Below, one piece after another: positions 43,287-52,612 of a DNA stretch of 64,000 nucleotides; positions within the stretch are counted from its first letter, which is position 1; the number at the start of each line of letters is the position of its first letter. Origin of the DNA: an uncultured bacterium. GTDB lineage: Bacteria > Elusimicrobiota > Elusimicrobia > Elusimicrobiales > Elusimicrobiaceae. Location: positions 1 through 64,000 of the forward strand of contig CASFOP010000008.1 of the NCBI GenBank assembly GCA_949296525.1. Direction: 5' to 3'. A program made the translations under genes and the position numbers. Under the pieces are notes generated by a model. That model did no database searches. It was given only the letters and a program-made list of their open reading frames with translations, and had not been told where the DNA came from.

Positions 43287-44999
43287 CTAAATCTTCGGCG
43301 TTTTGGGCTGCAATTCTTCGGGCCTGTCCGGCGCTATCCCCTGCATGGCCAGCAGCCCTTCGGCCACTTCTTTAAACACCGGGGCGGCCGCCGTGCCGCC
43401 GAAAGTGTATTTGGACGGATTGTCCAACACCACCAAAATAGTAAACTGCGGGTCGTCTATCGGCGTAAAACCGCAGAAAGAAACCACATGGTGACGCGTG
43501 GCGTAACCGCCTTCCTGGCTGAGCTTTTCGGCCGTACCGGTTTTGCCGGCCACGCTGTAACCTTTAATGCGCGCGCGCTTGCCGGAGCCTTCCTGCACCA
43601 CATGTTCCAGCACTTTTTTCATGGTGTCGGAAGTTTCCTGCTTAATTACACGGCGTATTTTCTGCGTTTTGGCCTTTTGTTCCGTGCGGCCGTCGGCATA
43701 TTCTATACGGTCCACCAAATGCGGCTGCATCAGCCAGCCGCCGTTGGCCACCGCCGAATAAGCACCGATCAGCTGCACCGGCGTCAGGGCAATGCCGTAG
43801 CCGTAACCCTTGGTGGCTGTATCCACCACCGTCCATTTGTTATACGGCAAAATATAGCCTTTGGATTCGCCGTTAAAATTAATATCCGTTTTGGTTCCGA
43901 AACCAAACGCCTTCATGTAATAAAACAAATTTTTGGCTCCCAGTTCCAGTGCGATTTTGCCCGCGCCGATATTGGAAGATACGGCCATGATTTCGGGTAT
44001 GGTCAGCTCGTCTTTGTCATGCTGGCGGTCCCGCACCACCACCCCGCGCGCTATTTCCCACTTGCGCCCGCTCATGTCTATGGCGTCGTTAATAGACACG
44101 GCCCCCGCATCCAGCGCCGAAGCGATGGCTATAGTCTTAAATGTGGAGCCCGGCTCATAGGTAAACTGAAACGCCAAAGACTGCCCGTCTTTGCGGGGAT
44201 AAGAGGCCGCAGCCAAAATGCGCCCCGTCTGCGGCTGCTGTACCAAAATCAGGCCGCGCTCCGGTTCATAATCTTTCACGGCTTTTTCCAGGGCCTTTTC
44301 GGCATAATACTGGGCTAATATGTCAATAGTCAGATAAACACTGCCCACGGAGCGTTCTTCTTTTAAGCTGCGGTCATAAATCAGTTCCCCTCGGCGCGCG
44401 CGCTTGGCACGGCGCTTGCTGATCTGCTGGCTCATTTCGGAATTAAACATCTGTTCTATGCCCGAAAGCCCCAGGTTTTTGGAATTGGCCGCACCCAAAA
44501 TGTCTATGGCGCTGTCCCCGTACGGGTGTACGCGTTCATATTCTGGGGTCAAATCCAGCCCCTGGCCCAGCGTCGTGCGCAATACGGGCAGGATTTTCAT
44601 ATATACGTCGGGCTTGATCTTCTTGGCTACAAAAAAGAAATTGCGGTGGCGGTTCCATTCCCGTTCAATCTGCTTTTTAGAAATCCCCAGGGTTTTGGAC
44701 AAAAAATCCACGGTCTTCTTTTTGTCGCGGACATAGCGCTTGCTGATACCGCAGGAATGTGTGCGCACCGATTCGGCCAAAAAATTCCCGTTTACGTCGT
44801 AAATATTTCCGCGCAGACGATCCTCGTCCAAATAATTGTAAATGGCGCGTTCGGCCTTGCCGGCAAACTCGTCATGCAAAAAAGTCTGCATATAAAACAG
44901 CCTCACGCCCATGCAGAGGGGCGCCAGCAGGCACAACATCCCGCAGAGTTTCATGCGGGCTTTGGCATTATAAGCAAAGGGGCTGTTTTGTTTAAACAT
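43287..44999 (-). CDS. ftsI: Class B penicillin-binding protein (FtsI/PBP3-like transpeptidase)
   Basis: The 570-residue protein has a short cytosolic N-terminus, one transmembrane helix (about 16-33), a pedestal domain and a transpeptidase domain. The active-site motifs are STFK (near residue 283), SSN (near 341) and KTGT (near 485). It cross-links septal peptidoglycan as partner of FtsW. No PASTA domains follow, unlike Gram-positive PBPs. It starts one base after the ftsL stop. Confidence 0.95.
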   Translation of the reverse strand: MFKQNSPFAYNAKARMKLCGMLCLLAPLCMGVRLFYMQTFLHDEFAGKAERAIYNYLDEDRLRGNIYDVNGNFLAESVRTHSCGISKRYVRDKKKTVDFLSKTLGISKKQIEREWNRHRNFFFVAKKIKPDVYMKILPVLRTTLGQGLDLTPEYERVHPYGDSAIDILGAANSKNLGLSGIEQMFNSEMSQQISKRRAKRARRGELIYDRSLKEERSVGSVYLTIDILAQYYAEKALEKAVKDYEPERGLILVQQPQTGRILAAASYPRKDGQSLAFQFTYEPGSTFKTIAIASALDAGAVSINDAIDMSGRKWEIARGVVVRDRQHDKDELTIPEIMAVSSNIGAGKIALELGAKNLFYYMKAFGFGTKTDINFNGESKGYILPYNKWTVVDTATKGYGYGIALTPVQLIGAYSAVANGGWLMQPHLVDRIEYADGRTEQKAKTQKIRRVIKQETSDTMKKVLEHVVQEGSGKRARIKGYSVAGKTGTAEKLSQEGGYATRHHVVSFCGFTPIDDPQFTILVVLDNPSKYTFGGTAAAPVFKEVAEGLLAMQGIAPDRPEELQPKTPKI

Positions 45000-45254
45000 T
45001 TAATCTTCCAACACGATGATATTTTGCGGCGGCGTACGGCGCAGGTGCAGCTTTTCTTCCGCCAGTTTCTGCACCGCCTGCGGGCTTTGCAGGCGCACGG
45101 TCTCCAGCTCCAAATACTGGTTGCGGGCGCGTTTGACTTCCACTTCCGTATGCAGCTGGCCAATGGCACGGCCGGAGCGGTTGATTTCAATGCGCATCAT
45201 TACCACCCCGAACGCAAATACGCTAATAATAAAAACGATTCCAAATAGCCTCAT
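45000..45254 (-). CDS. ftsL: FtsL-like septum protein
   Basis: The 84-residue bitopic protein has a hydrophobic helix at about 3-20 (LFGIVFIISVFAFGVVMM) and then a leucine-zipper-like coil (QLHTEVEVKRARNQYLELETVRLQSPQAVQKLAEEKL) shown here only by its pattern. Sequence is poorly conserved in this family, but size, topology and position between rsmH and ftsI make FtsL the best reading. It overlaps the rsmH stop by 4 bp. Confidence 0.8.
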   Translation of the reverse strand: MRLFGIVFIISVFAFGVVMMRIEINRSGRAIGQLHTEVEVKRARNQYLELETVRLQSPQAVQKLAEEKLHLRRTPPQNIIVLED

Positions 45255-46129
45255 ACCCTTTCTATTACCCTCAGTTTGGCGCTGCGGCTGCGCGGGTTGG
45301 CGCGCACTTCTTCATAAGAAGGCGCCACCACATGTTTATTGACCAGCTTCCAGGCCCCGCCGGCGGCCAGCTCTTTAAAACGGTTTTTGACCAGACGGTC
45401 CTCCAGCGAGTGGAATGTGATAATTCCCGCTCTCCCGCCGGGTCTGATCAGCTCCTGCAGGGCGCCGAGTGCGCTTTGTACGCAACCCAGTTCGTCATTG
45501 ACAGCAATGCGCAGCGCCTGGAATGTCTGCGTGGCCGGATGGATTTTGCCGCGGCCGCGCACGACACTTTCCACAATGCTTTTTAACTGAAAAGTGGTTT
45601 CTATTTTTCTCTGTCGCCGCGCGGCCATAATGGCCATAGCGATGGCGTGAGCGTTGCTTTCTTCGCCGTATTCTGTAAAAATCCGTTCCAGCTCCGCCAG
45701 CGGCCATTCATTAACTATTTGCGCCGCCGTCAGCGGGGCCGACAAGTCAAAACGCATGTCCAGCGGCCCGTCGCGCAGCAGGCTGAACCCCCTCTCGGGA
45801 TTGTCCAGCTGATAAGAGCTCAATCCCAAATCAAACAAAGCTCCGTCAGCCCCGTCCAGCCCTGCCTCCCGCAGCACATGAGGCGCCTGCGTATAAGACG
45901 CGTGCACCGCCATTAAACGGGGGTCATTTACCCGTGTGCGGGCCATATGGAGAGCTTCTTCGTCTTTATCAAAACCGAACAGCCGCGCCTGCGGCCCCAG
46001 AAGGGACAGAAAATATGCCGCATGCCCGCCAAGGCCCAGCGTAGCGTCCACATACACTCCGTCCGGTTTCCCCAGCAACAGTTCCGCTGCTTCTTTGGCC
46101 AGCACGGGAATATGCGTCCACTGCGTCAT
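45251..46129 (-). CDS. rsmH: 16S rRNA (cytosine-1402-N4)-methyltransferase
   Basis: The 292-residue protein has HIPVLAKEAAELL, SAM motif DATLGLGGHAAYFL, DGALFDLGLSSYQLDNPERGFSLLRDGPLDMRF and FHSLEDRLVKNRF, all RsmH hallmarks. It methylates C1402 in the ribosomal decoding centre. It is the usual first gene of dcw clusters after mraZ, but mraZ is not present upstream. Its ATG overlaps the end of the metallopeptidase gene. Confidence 0.96.
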   Translation of the reverse strand: MTQWTHIPVLAKEAAELLLGKPDGVYVDATLGLGGHAAYFLSLLGPQARLFGFDKDEEALHMARTRVNDPRLMAVHASYTQAPHVLREAGLDGADGALFDLGLSSYQLDNPERGFSLLRDGPLDMRFDLSAPLTAAQIVNEWPLAELERIFTEYGEESNAHAIAMAIMAARRQRKIETTFQLKSIVESVVRGRGKIHPATQTFQALRIAVNDELGCVQSALGALQELIRPGGRAGIITFHSLEDRLVKNRFKELAAGGAWKLVNKHVVAPSYEEVRANPRSRSAKLRVIERV

Positions 46130-47412
46130 TAAAATCCTCCTCTGAAAGCATTCGTTTCCACCATTTTCAACTTGGGAATCACCGTCTTTTGCGGCGCGGC
46201 TTTGGCCGGCGCGGGCTGCGGGCGGGGCCGCTTGCTTTGGGCGGGCACGGAGATCGTCTGCGTGGACGAAATGACAGCCGCCGGGGCCTTTTGGGCGGAC
46301 TGTTGGTTCTTTTTGGCTAAATCATACAGCCATACATTTTGCAGTACCGACACCTTGGTGAACGGCATGCCGTAAGCGCGGTATAAAGCCTGGTGTATGG
46401 GAGAGCCGGATTTCAGCTCATTGCAAAACTGATAAAATTCATCCCGGCTCCGCTCGTTGAGCAAATAATCCACCAGACTGTAAGCCTGCGTATACCAGAT
46501 TTCGGCCTGCTTCGTGGACAGAGCCGACAAATCGTTCATTTCCACCATGCTGTCCAGCGGAATATATTTTCCGGACAAAATAGTCCGCAGGCTGCCCTCC
46601 ACCCAGCTGGGTTTTTGTTTGGTGGCATAAATCTGCATATACACGGCCATGCCCTCGGACAGCCACAGCGGTGAAATGGTTGGCAGGAAATACCCGTCAA
46701 AATACAAATGAGTCAGCTCATGCACCGACAGCGGATAAAAACTGCGCCCCTCCAGCACATACATCGTATCTGCCTTTAAGTCTGAGGCCGCGCCGGACCA
46801 AGGCGGGCGTTTGGTAAAATTCATATAACTTTTTTTCTGTCCAAAAATCATAACCAAAATTTTATTGGGTTTGGCCACCAGCGTAAACGGGGTCAAATCC
46901 AGCATCAGGTTACCGTGAATAGTGTCCAACACGCTTTTGAGCTGCTCCCCAACGGGCTGCTTTTCGCGGTAAATTAAATAATTAAACGTATCCGCCGTCA
47001 TAAACCCGGGCGGCGGCGGCAGCCAGCGCACTTTATTTTCCGCCCCTTGCGGCGTGCGCACCTGTGCGGGCACTTCCAATACGAGGGCTTCTTTAGGACT
47101 GGCCACACTGCCCACGTGTTCCAAACCGGAAATCAATTCCTTCAGTTCCGCTTCCGCCTGTTTTTGCTCTTCGGGAGTTTGCGGAATGTGTTCTTCAAAC
47201 AGCTCATCAAAAATACGCGGGTCAATTTCTTTTTTTTGGGCGGGGAGCTCTGCTTTGGAAGCATCAGCGGCCTGCGCGGGTTTTCCCTCTACCATCAAGA
47301 CTTTTCGGATGGCGGTTTTAGGGTCTATATCAAAATAACGCAGTATAGGCGGTGTAATAAGCACCGCCCCCAACAGCCACAGCAAAACGGTAATTTGTTT
47401 GACTATGTCCAT
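46129..47412 (-). CDS. Membrane-anchored peptidase-MA-like zinc metallopeptidase
   Basis: The 427-residue protein has an N-terminal transmembrane helix (about 8-24), an acidic/Ala-rich spacer (50-130) and a gluzincin-like domain. SVHELTHLYF gives HExxH, and LSEGMAVYMQ about 25 residues later supplies the third zinc ligand Glu, as in the peptidase MA family. A Pro/Ala/Lys-rich tail follows. It should be a periplasm-facing protease, substrate unknown. The start at 47412 is chosen because the upstream 47 codons lie inside rsmG. Its placement between rsmG and rsmH, in the division cluster, is unusual and hints at a link with cell-wall growth. Confidence 0.75.
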   Translation of the reverse strand: MDIVKQITVLLWLLGAVLITPPILRYFDIDPKTAIRKVLMVEGKPAQAADASKAELPAQKKEIDPRIFDELFEEHIPQTPEEQKQAEAELKELISGLEHVGSVASPKEALVLEVPAQVRTPQGAENKVRWLPPPPGFMTADTFNYLIYREKQPVGEQLKSVLDTIHGNLMLDLTPFTLVAKPNKILVMIFGQKKSYMNFTKRPPWSGAASDLKADTMYVLEGRSFYPLSVHELTHLYFDGYFLPTISPLWLSEGMAVYMQIYATKQKPSWVEGSLRTILSGKYIPLDSMVEMNDLSALSTKQAEIWYTQAYSLVDYLLNERSRDEFYQFCNELKSGSPIHQALYRAYGMPFTKVSVLQNVWLYDLAKKNQQSAQKAPAAVISSTQTISVPAQSKRPRPQPAPAKAAPQKTVIPKLKMVETNAFRGGF

Positions 47413-47413
47413 A

Positions 47414-48067
47414 TTATGCCGCGGCCCCCCTGTCCGCGGTAAAAACAGCCAAATACCTTTGCTTCTCTTCCCCCGGCAGCCGGTAACCGACCGGAGTTTC
47501 CCGCCGCAACCCCAAACGGCGCAGCAGCTCTTCCCCCGCTTCGTCCGGCGCACTCTGGTAAGCGGCCAGCACGCCGCCCGCCGCCAGTGCGGGCGCCAAT
47601 AGCGGCAGAATATCGTTTATCTGCCCCATGGCGCGCTCGGTAATAAAATCAAAAGGCCCCGCTTTTTGCTGGCCCAAACGCCTATTTAATACCCTAACAT
47701 TTTTTAAGGCCAGTTTTAATACGGCCCAGTTTAAAAAAGAACAACGCTTTTCCAGGCTTTCCACCAGCGTAACGCTTGCACGGGGCAGGACAGCGGCGCA
47801 GGTCAGGCCGATGTATCCCGCGCCCGCCCCCATATCCGCCACGGTGAAACTTTCCTTTCCCTGCGCCGCACGGTGGAAAAAGGCCGCCGCAGCCAGGCCG
47901 TCACAGATGTGGCGGGTGAAAATTTCCTCTTTGTTTGCAACGCTGGTTAAATTTAAAAAGTCCTTTTTTTCCCACACCAAATCCGCATACCGGGCCAGCG
48001 TATCCAGCTGTTCCGCCGTCAGGCACAGGCCCAAAGAGGCCGCAAAATCAGCCGTTTTTGCGCGCAT
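47414..48067 (-). CDS. rsmG: 16S rRNA (guanine-527-N7)-methyltransferase
   Basis: The 217-residue protein has FLNLTSV, the SAM loop VADMGAGAGYIGL, VTLVESLEKRCSFLNW and ITERAMGQ, the GidB pattern. It methylates G527 of 16S rRNA. As in many genomes it lies directly behind mnmG, overlapping it by 20 bp. Confidence 0.95.
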   Translation of the reverse strand: MRAKTADFAASLGLCLTAEQLDTLARYADLVWEKKDFLNLTSVANKEEIFTRHICDGLAAAAFFHRAAQGKESFTVADMGAGAGYIGLTCAAVLPRASVTLVESLEKRCSFLNWAVLKLALKNVRVLNRRLGQQKAGPFDFITERAMGQINDILPLLAPALAAGGVLAAYQSAPDEAGEELLRRLGLRRETPVGYRLPGEEKQRYLAVFTADRGAAA

Positions 48068-49832
48068 GCTGCAGCCTCCGGTACCGCTCTATATGTATGG
48101 CCAAAAGCTGTATATCCGCCGGGGTAACGCCCGGAATGCGCGCGGCCTGGCCCAGTGTGCGCGGGCGGACGGTTTTTAATTTCTGGCTGCTTTCAATCAA
48201 AATGCCTTTGACGGCGGAAGGGTCAAACCCCTCAGGGATAACGATATTTTCGGCCTGGGCCAGTTTTTCGGCGTCTTTTTTGTTGCGCTCGTAATAACCG
48301 GCGTATTTTTGGTATACGTCCACGTGAAAGCGCACTTTTTCCGCCGTCCAGGGATATAAACCCGTTTCATCCACCTGATAAGACGGGTCTGCCTTGAGGC
48401 GTTCCACCTCCGCGCGGTATTTTTCAAAGGCGGGTTTATATTGGGGATCCAGCGTGCCCAGCGCAAAGCCGTGCGGGCACAGGCGCAGGTCTGCATTGTC
48501 GTTGCGCAGCAGGATGCGGTATTCGGCGCGCGAGGTAAACATGCGGTAAGGCTCATTGACCCCTTTGGTCACCAAATCATCTATCAGCACGCCGATATAC
48601 GCCTCATCGCGGCGCAGGACAAAAGGCTCCTGCCCGCGCGTTTTGCGCGCGGCATTGACGCCGGCCACAAAGCCCTGGCCGCCGGCTTCTTCATACCCCG
48701 TCGTACCGTTTACCTGCCCCGCGCAGAAAAGCCCGGGCACGATTTTGCTTTCCAAAGACGGATATAAATCCATCGGGTCGGAAAAGTCGTATTCAATGGC
48801 ATAGCCCGGCCGCGTAATGGAAGCGTTTTCCAGGCCGGGCACGGATTTTAAAAGCGCGCGCTGCACTTCTTCGGGCATGCTGGTGGAAAAGCCCTGTATA
48901 TAAAATTCCTCGGTATTGGTGCCTTCGGGCTCCAAAAAAAGCGGGTGGCTTTTGACATCGGGGAATTTTTTGGTTTTATCCTCCACCGACGGACAGTAAC
49001 GCGGCCCCAGCGCGTGGATTTTGCCGCTGTACATGGCGGAGCGGTTTAAATTCTCTCGCAGGATTTTATCGGTTTCTTCGGTGGTGCGGGTAATGTAACA
49101 GCATAAAAATTTGCGTTTGCTTTGCGCGGCGTAATCGGTAAAATGCGACATCGGCTGAAAAGGATCGTCCGACGGCTGCAGGCGGAATTTGTCAAAATCC
49201 ACCCCGCGCGCATTGATACGCATGGGGGTGCCGGTTTTAAAACGGATAATATGCAGTCCCAGCGCTTTTAAGGATTTGGAAAGCTCGTTGCTGGGCATAT
49301 CGTTATAGCGGCCGCCCGGGAATACTTCTTCGCCGATGTGTATGGTGCCTGCCAAAAAAGTGCCCGCCGTGAGCACCACGGTTTTGGCGCGGTAAAAGGT
49401 ATGGCGCAGGGTAACCACACCCGAAACGGCCCCGTCCGAAACGGCGATTTGGGCCGCTTCGTCCTGCATCACGTCCAAATTGGGCTGCAGCTCCAGGGTA
49501 TGTTTAAAATTAAACTGATAGGCTTTCTTGTCGCACTGCACGCGCGGGGAATGCACGGCGGGGCCTTTGCCGGTGTTGAGCATATGGTAATGCACGGCGG
49601 CGCTGTCGGTAATGCGGCCCATGGCGCCGCCCAAAGCGTCTATTTCGCGCACGATTTGCCCTTTGGCTATGCCGCCGATAGACGGATTACAGGACATTTG
49701 GGCAATGGTGTCCAGGCTTTGCGTCAGCAGCAGGGTTTTGGCCCCCGTTTTGGCCGAGGCCAAAGCCGCCTCACAGCCTGCGTGCCCGCCGCCGATTACA
49801 ATCACGTCATAGATTTGCGGATATTCGTACAT
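48048..49832 (-). CDS. mnmG: tRNA uridine 5-carboxymethylaminomethyl modification enzyme, FAD subunit
   Basis: The 594-residue protein has VIGGGHAGCEAALASAKTGA (FAD site), GGIAKGQIVREIDALGG, GTFLAGTIHIGE, MFTSRAEYRILLRNDNADLRL and the helical C-terminal domain (LGQAARIPGVTPADI). With MnmE it forms cmnm5 at the wobble uridine of several tRNAs, using FAD and folate. Its start lies one base after the mnmE stop. Confidence 0.97.
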   Translation of the reverse strand: MYEYPQIYDVIVIGGGHAGCEAALASAKTGAKTLLLTQSLDTIAQMSCNPSIGGIAKGQIVREIDALGGAMGRITDSAAVHYHMLNTGKGPAVHSPRVQCDKKAYQFNFKHTLELQPNLDVMQDEAAQIAVSDGAVSGVVTLRHTFYRAKTVVLTAGTFLAGTIHIGEEVFPGGRYNDMPSNELSKSLKALGLHIIRFKTGTPMRINARGVDFDKFRLQPSDDPFQPMSHFTDYAAQSKRKFLCCYITRTTEETDKILRENLNRSAMYSGKIHALGPRYCPSVEDKTKKFPDVKSHPLFLEPEGTNTEEFYIQGFSTSMPEEVQRALLKSVPGLENASITRPGYAIEYDFSDPMDLYPSLESKIVPGLFCAGQVNGTTGYEEAGGQGFVAGVNAARKTRGQEPFVLRRDEAYIGVLIDDLVTKGVNEPYRMFTSRAEYRILLRNDNADLRLCPHGFALGTLDPQYKPAFEKYRAEVERLKADPSYQVDETGLYPWTAEKVRFHVDVYQKYAGYYERNKKDAEKLAQAENIVIPEGFDPSAVKGILIESSQKLKTVRPRTLGQAARIPGVTPADIQLLAIHIERYRRLQHARKNG

Positions 49833-51191
49833 TTACTTCCCCATGCAAAACTTGGAAAAAATAATGCCCAGTATGTCGTCCGGCGTCGTTTCGCCGGCCA
49901 AGTCTTTCAGCGCGCCCAATGTCCCGCGCAAATGCTCCGCGCACAACTCCAGCCCCGCCCCCGCGGCCAGGCGCGCGGCGGCGGATTCGGTTTCCGTCTG
50001 GGCGTTTAAAACGGCCTCGTACTGGCGCAGGTTGGAAATCATCACCCCGTCCTCTCCCTGCGCCTGCGGGGCGGACACGAACGCCAAAATCTGTTTTTTA
50101 AGCCCGTCCAGGCCCTCGCCGTTTTTGCAGGACACATAAGCGGTATACTGTGTTTTGCCTTCCAAAGCGCAGCGGCCGCGCGGGGCTTCGTCAGTCTTAT
50201 TGAGCACCAAAATAACGGGTTTGTCCTGCTTTTGCACGTCGTCCCAAAGGGCTTCTTCCTGCGGGGTCAGCTCCCGCGTCAAATCCGCCACGAACAATAC
50301 TAAATCCGCCTTCTCTATGGCGCGCAGGCTGCGCTTCATGCCTTCGCGCTCGGCGGGGTCCAGTGCATGCTCCCGTATGCCAGCGGTATCGGTCAAAATC
50401 ACTTTCTGCCCGTCCAAATCCAGCGTTTCTTCCACGGTGTCGCGCGTGGTGCCGCTTTGCTCCGACACAATGGCACGATCAAAACCCACCAGCGCATTGA
50501 GCAGGCTGGATTTGCCGCAGTTGGGTGCGCCGACAATGGCGGCCTTCAGCCCCTCTTTAATCAGCCGCCCGACAGAAAAAGTATCGGCCAGCCGCGCCAG
50601 GGCGCCGGCCTGGGCCAGCAGTTCCTGCTCGGCCGCCGCGGCGTTTAACGGAGGCATTTCTTCGTCCACGTCATCCAGGCGCGCTTCCAACTCGGCCAAC
50701 ATTTCGGACAGGGCGTTTTTGACGGCGTTTAACTTTTCACTCAACCGTCCGTCCAAAGAGGACAGGGCCAAATCATGCGCGGCCTTGTTTCCGGCGGAAA
50801 TCAAATCGCACAGCCCCTGTGCTTCCAGCAAATCCATTTTGCCGTTTAAAAACGCGCGGTAGGAAAATTCCCCCCGCCTGGCAGGCTCCGCCCCGCAGGC
50901 GCAAAGCACCTCCAGCAGGCGGCCGCGTATATAGGGCGAGCCGTGCACGGCAAACTCCACCACGTCCTCCCCGGTAAAGCTGCGCGGCGCGGGAAAATAG
51001 GTCACCAAAGCCTCGTCCAATACTTTTTCGCCGTCATAAAGGCGGCAGAATACCTGCGTGCGCGGCGCAAAAACCCTGTCCGTACGCGTTACTTTGCGCA
51101 GAACAGACAGGCTCTCGGGGCCGCTTAAGCGAATGAGCGCAACCGCGCTTTGCCCGGGCGCAGTGGCCGGGGCGACGATAGTGCTTGGCAT
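49833..51191 (-). CDS. mnmE: tRNA modification GTPase
   Basis: The 452-residue protein has an N-terminal folate-binding domain (TIVAPATAPGQSAVALIRLSG), a helical domain interrupted by a G domain (GAPNCGKSSLLNAL about residue 216, DTAGIREH, NKTD) and the C-terminal FCMGK carrying the required Cys (consensus C[IVL]GK). It is the first gene of the minus-strand cluster. TAAAAT ends 6 nt before the ATG with no ribosome-binding site. Confidence 0.97.
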   Translation of the reverse strand: MPSTIVAPATAPGQSAVALIRLSGPESLSVLRKVTRTDRVFAPRTQVFCRLYDGEKVLDEALVTYFPAPRSFTGEDVVEFAVHGSPYIRGRLLEVLCACGAEPARRGEFSYRAFLNGKMDLLEAQGLCDLISAGNKAAHDLALSSLDGRLSEKLNAVKNALSEMLAELEARLDDVDEEMPPLNAAAAEQELLAQAGALARLADTFSVGRLIKEGLKAAIVGAPNCGKSSLLNALVGFDRAIVSEQSGTTRDTVEETLDLDGQKVILTDTAGIREHALDPAEREGMKRSLRAIEKADLVLFVADLTRELTPQEEALWDDVQKQDKPVILVLNKTDEAPRGRCALEGKTQYTAYVSCKNGEGLDGLKKQILAFVSAPQAQGEDGVMISNLRQYEAVLNAQTETESAAARLAAGAGLELCAEHLRGTLGALKDLAGETTPDDILGIIFSKFCMGK

Positions 51192-51197
51192 GGTTAT

Positions 51198-51203
51198 ATT
51201 TTA
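51198..51203 (-). promoter_or_regulatory. -10 element for leaderless mnmE
   Basis: TAAAAT on the minus strand ends 6 nt before the mnmE ATG at 51191. Confidence 0.45.
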
Positions 51204-51289
51204 TAATTTTTAGACGTACTTTTGGGGTTTTTATTCCGTACGCGCGCGAATATAAAAACGGCGGGCCAGGAAACTCGCCGTTTGAATTT

Positions 51290-52282
51290 TTACATTTCCG
51301 CAGGTAATGTGGGAGAAAAGGCCTTGCCGCCGTTGGCTTTAAAAAACGCCGCTGCGTCCGTCCAGGCGGGCGTAAACGCGCGCTGAGAATAAAAATGCGT
51401 CTGCACTGCCGCGCCGCTTTGCTTCAAAAGCGCCGCCGTGCGGTTCCAGCGCGCCGGCAGAGAAAGGCCCAGCACGTCCAGCGCCGCTTCCCCCTCCGAC
51501 CGCCCGATAAAAGCCGCGGTGGCCCAGAAAAGGCTGTTGTCGCGCCCTACGGCGTAATAAAACTGCGGGGTGCGTTTCCAGTTTTTTGCGTCAAACTTCC
51601 GACCGGATATTTCCCGGGCGTCCGCCGCGCCCAGCGGGTAATTCCACGCCCGCCCGTCCAGTTCGGCCAGAGGCAGGGGCACGACTCCGTCCGTACCGCC
51701 GCATACGGCGGCCTGCACGTTTTTCGGATGCAGAAAAACAAAACGCGCGCAAAAATCGCCCGATGGACCGAACCCGTGCAGCCAAATCTTTTTATGCGTT
51801 TTAATTCCCTGCTCTTTCAGCCGTTTCCGCGCATCTTTCAACATGGCCAAAAACTGCAAATCCGGCCGCTTTAAGGAGCCTTCCCGAATTTGCATAACAT
51901 CACGGTCCAGCGCCCCAACCCGCAGATTGGGCGCGGACGGCACCCGCGTAAACACAGGCATGATGACGGGGGTTTTTAAAGAGGAAAGCAGGGGATAACT
52001 TTGCAAAAAAGACAGCGCGCCGGAGGTTTGATCTGCCCGTCCGCCGCTTATGCGCAGCAGCCCGGGGTCGGCTTCCGCCAGCAGGAAATATTTTTCCGTC
52101 CGCTCCAGCCCGCGCGGCACTGCCAGAAAATAACCGAAAGAAAAACCTTCCTCCGGATTAGGCCCGACATACTGTATCCATAAAGTATCGGTGTATAACT
52201 CGCCGGTGCGGCTTTGCGCCCAAAGGCCCGCAGGCAGACAAAACAACAAAGCGGCCAGCCCAAGCAACAAATATTTTTTCAT
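51290..52282 (-). CDS. Secreted alpha/beta-hydrolase-like protein
   Basis: The 330-residue protein has a signal peptide (cleavage about LWAQ). The central WLHGFGPSGDFCARFVFLHPKNVQAAVCGG resembles the nucleophile-elbow region of PHB-depolymerase/esterase-like hydrolases. Here it reads GPSGDF, so Ser is present but the second Gly of GxSxG is shifted. A late His (THFYSQRAFTPAW) could complete a triad. Role and substrate are unknown; a periplasmic esterase-like function is inferred. GGGGGA precedes the start. It is followed by a histidine-kinase remnant. Confidence 0.55.
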   Translation of the reverse strand: MKKYLLLGLAALLFCLPAGLWAQSRTGELYTDTLWIQYVGPNPEEGFSFGYFLAVPRGLERTEKYFLLAEADPGLLRISGGRADQTSGALSFLQSYPLLSSLKTPVIMPVFTRVPSAPNLRVGALDRDVMQIREGSLKRPDLQFLAMLKDARKRLKEQGIKTHKKIWLHGFGPSGDFCARFVFLHPKNVQAAVCGGTDGVVPLPLAELDGRAWNYPLGAADAREISGRKFDAKNWKRTPQFYYAVGRDNSLFWATAAFIGRSEGEAALDVLGLSLPARWNRTAALLKQSGAAVQTHFYSQRAFTPAWTDAAAFFKANGGKAFSPTLPAEM

Positions 52283-52314
52283 GCGTTCCCCCTTGCCGCA
52301 TATTGTAGCATAGT

Positions 52315-52610
52315 TTAGCTTTTGGACGGAAAAACCAGGCGGAAAATAACCCCTTTGCCGCCTTTGGCGTTATGCACTTCGGCGCGGCCGCCGTGCAGTT
52401 TCATAATGGAAGCAACGATGGAAAGTCCCAGCCCGCTGCCGCCGTAGCCGTCTGGCGAGGGACGGGCCGAATCAATCTTGTAAAAGCGGTCAAACAGCCG
52501 CCCCATATGCTCCGGCCCGATAGCGGGGCCGTCATTAAAGAAGGTAATCACCGTTTCCCCGTTTTCCTGCTCCGCGCCGATGCGTATGTGGCCGCCGCGG
52601 GGCACGGGCC
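52315..52610 (-). pseudogene. 3' remnant of a sensor histidine kinase
   Basis: About 98 codons before the stop encode the end of a HATPase_c domain: ITFFNDGPAIG (G1 box), MGRLFDRFYKID (F box) and YGGSGLGLSIVASIMKLHGG (G2 box), ending with VIFRLVFPSKS. The N box, H box, dimerisation and sensing domains are missing. Upstream the frame stays open only because it runs antiphase through the end of an intact outer-membrane protein gene. No response regulator is near. A deletion that joined the two genes is the simplest explanation. Confidence 0.75.
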
Positions 52611-52612
52611 GC

